Positions 5,513-6,750 of a DNA stretch of 6,750 nucleotides are shown piece by piece (within the stretch, counting starts at the first letter, position 1; each line of letters opens with the position of its first letter). Below the pieces are notes generated by a model that had not been told where the DNA came from, did no database searches, and was given only the letters and a program-made list of their open reading frames with translations. A program made the translations under genes and the position numbers. This DNA comes from Oscillospiraceae bacterium (GTDB lineage: Bacteria > Bacillota > Clostridia > Oscillospirales > Oscillospiraceae): the NCBI GenBank assembly GCA_017378975.1, contig JAFNXT010000024.1, forward strand, positions 1 to 6,750. Direction: 5' to 3'.

Positions 5513-6007
5513 TCAGGACCAGATGGCCTTCATGGTCTCGGGGTAGGCATCGTCCACGATGTTGAACAGACGGAGCACCACCTCGGTGATGACTCTGCCC
5601 ACGGCGTCGGCCGGGACGTTGTCGGGCATATCCCACTGGGCGCAGATGTCGCCGTCATCGTCCACGGTGAACTTGGCGAACTTGAACTTGCGGCACAGAT
5701 GGTTGGCCAGCACATAGGCATCCGGGATCTTTTCGGGAGGGAATCTGCCGAAGTCCTCGGTCATGACCTTGAACTCACTGCCATCGTGAGTGGTGATCAC
5801 CCGGACGATCACGTTGGTGTTGTCGCCGGAGAAGGACAGCTCGATATACTGGAGCTTCCCGGCGGTGCCGGTGCGGTGCTTCAGGCCGGCCTTGTTGAAC
5901 TCCTGCTGGACCAGTGCCAGAAAAGCGGGGCCGTCCAGCTCACCGGCTTTCTTGGGGGCGGCGGCAGGGGTCTTGTCGGTGTTTTTGTCTTTAGAGAACC
6001 ATCCCAT
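5513..6007 (-). CDS. YbjN-domain-like small cytosolic protein
   Basis: The 164-residue soluble protein has no signal peptide or membrane segment. Residues 1-24 are a charged Lys/Ala/Pro-rich tail (MGWFSKDK start). The rest reads as an alpha/beta fold: helix 26-41, strands around 52-72, then NHLCRKFKFAKFTVDDDGDI (102-121). It closes with a helix around 133-150 and DDAYPETMKAIW. The 'kF.F.kF.vDDDGdi....dmP' stretch followed by a C-terminal helix resembles YbjN and related type III chaperone-like folds, whose molecular role in Clostridia is unclear. I chose the ATG at 6007 because AGGAGGT (6020-6014) lies six bases upstream. The open frame extends 33 codons further but covers the promoter. It has its own promoter and terminator, so it appears monocistronic. 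Confidence 0.75.
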   Translation of the reverse strand: MGWFSKDKNTDKTPAAAPKKAGELDGPAFLALVQQEFNKAGLKHRTGTAGKLQYIELSFSGDNTNVIVRVITTHDGSEFKVMTEDFGRFPPEKIPDAYVLANHLCRKFKFAKFTVDDDGDICAQWDMPDNVPADAVGRVITEVVLRLFNIVDDAYPETMKAIWS

Positions 6008-6043
6008 AAGGGTACCTCCTGTATGTTCGTTTCCTTTGGGCCC

Positions 6044-6072
6044 AGGATACCATGGATCGGCCGGTTTGGCAA
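6044..6072 (-). promoter_or_regulatory. Sigma-A promoter of the YbjN-like gene
   Basis: On the minus strand TTGCCA (6072-6067) and TATCCT (6049-6044) are separated by 17 bp. The predicted start is near 6037, giving a leader of about 30 bases containing AGGAGGT. It is divergent from the promoter at 6093-6121. Confidence 0.6.
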
Positions 6073-6092
6073 GGAGGAAAGCTCCTGACCTC

Positions 6093-6121
6093 TTGCATTT
6101 TTTCATGGGGCATGGTAGGAT
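6093..6121 (+). promoter_or_regulatory. Sigma-A promoter of the exported-protein gene
   Basis: TTGCAT (6093-6098) and TAGGAT (6116-6121) are 17 bp apart, and TGG at 6113-6115 gives an extended -10. The two divergent -35 elements are 20 bp apart, so one bound factor could affect both genes. Confidence 0.5.
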
Positions 6122-6159
6122 AAAGGCCGATCGATCTTATGTAAATAAGGAGGGATGGG

Positions 6160-6750
6160 ATGAAACGTTTGCTTTTCGTTGTTTCAGCCCTTTTGATATG
6201 TTTAGCGATGGTCCTGCCCGTGTCTGCCGCCAGTCAGGCCGAACAGCTTCGGACCGAGGCGGTGGTGAGCCGGGACGGAAGTTGCCGCGCGGTGATCACG
6301 GCTTCTGTGATATATGAAGAGGCAGTGGCCTCGCCGGTGTTCCCGGTGCCTGCCGGGGCGGAGAACATCACCCTCAACGGCAGTCCGGCTACGGTCTATA
6401 TGGCCGCCAGCTCCCGGATGGTGTCGCTGAAGGACGTGACCCGGGGCAAGCCCGGCAGTTACTCCTTCTCGGTCAGTTACTCCCTGCCTGCGGTGGTGGA
6501 GTCCACCGGGAACGGCATGGATCTGTCCTTGGAACTGCTCTCCGGCTTCCCCTATCCTGTGAAGGACCTCCATGTGCTGGTCCAGCTTCCCGGCGATGTG
6601 ACCGGGACACCGGTGTTCTCCAGCGGTTATCATCAGCAGAGCGTCCGGGATCTGCTGGAGGTGACGGTGGATGGCCGGAACGTCACCGCCGTGTCCACGG
6701 AGGTGCTGAAGGACCATGAGACCCTGTCCCTGACCATGTCCGTGGACCCC
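6160..6750 (+). CDS. Exported protein, N-terminal part (DUF2207-like, tentative); 3' end outside window
   Basis: The frame opens at ATG 6160 with AGGAGGG (6148-6154) five bases upstream and stays open through the last base (197 codons seen). Residues 1-24 are a signal peptide: MKR, a hydrophobic core, then VLPVSAA with likely cleavage before SQ. The mature part is beta-rich: VVSRDGSCRAVITASVIYEE (35-54), then SYSFSVSYSLP (100-110), a conserved-looking LELLSGFPYPVKDLHVLVQLP (124-144), and a DLLEVTVDG segment. The order 'secreted strand with DGs, ityd, ...P.pi.d..v.v.lP' resembles the N terminus of DUF2207 membrane proteins, which are anchored by C-terminal helices. Those would lie outside the window. 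I do not recognise a specific function. It could instead be another Clostridia-specific surface protein. Confidence 0.8.
   Translation, partial: MKRLLFVVSALLICLAMVLPVSAASQAEQLRTEAVVSRDGSCRAVITASVIYEEAVASPVFPVPAGAENITLNGSPATVYMAASSRMVSLKDVTRGKPGSYSFSVSYSLPAVVESTGNGMDLSLELLSGFPYPVKDLHVLVQLPGDVTGTPVFSSGYHQQSVRDLLEVTVDGRNVTAVSTEVLKDHETLSLTMSVDP

Noticed and set aside
6008..6106. Longer N terminus (33 extra codons) for the YbjN-like protein
   Set aside because: It would cover the predicted promoter, and the ATG at 6007 has AGGAGGT at proper spacing.

Overview
The window looks like a chromosomal segment of a GC-rich, spore-forming member of the Clostridia, probably Oscillospiraceae-like. The evidence is a SpoIVB-type sporulation protease, strong AGGAGG-type ribosome binding sites, Gram-positive promoters and terminators, an exported protein of the kind common in gut Clostridia, and the widespread 'CHPE..' intergenic repeat. 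The species assignment is inference. I see no phage, IS element, CRISPR array, rRNA or tRNA.

Layout. (1) 1-902, plus: the 3' end of a large surface or secreted protein with two related C-terminal modules, followed by a short dispersed repeat and a strong terminator. (2) 1078-2040, plus: a compact SpoIVB-type PDZ/serine protease with its catalytic triad intact, followed by a hairpin nested in a small inverted-repeat element. (3) 2281-4283, plus: a transporter cluster made of an AEC-family permease and the two-subunit branched-chain amino acid exporter AzlC/AzlD, which overlap by 11 bp. (4) 4333-4367: a perfect bidirectional terminator between convergent units. (5) 4372-5270, minus: an sdpR-sdpI-like operon (ArsR-family repressor, then SdpI-family membrane protein) with overlapping genes. 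Its sigma-A promoter has a palindromic operator sitting on the predicted transcription start. (6) 5513-6007, minus: a small cytosolic YbjN-like protein with its own terminator. (7) 6160-6750, plus: the start of an exported protein (DUF2207-like N terminus, tentative), divergently transcribed from the YbjN-like gene.

How the genes work together. The three transporter genes probably form one transcript exporting small organic solutes and branched-chain amino acids. The repressor and SdpI-like protein form an autoregulated immunity or envelope-stress module; no cognate toxin gene is visible. SpoIVB, the YbjN-like gene and the two partial surface-protein genes look like independent units. I do not find a clearly new system. 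The points most worth a second look are the orphan sdpRI-like module with two possible operators, the shortened SpoIVB outside its usual neighbourhood, and the TGTAGGG-bounded intergenic hairpins.
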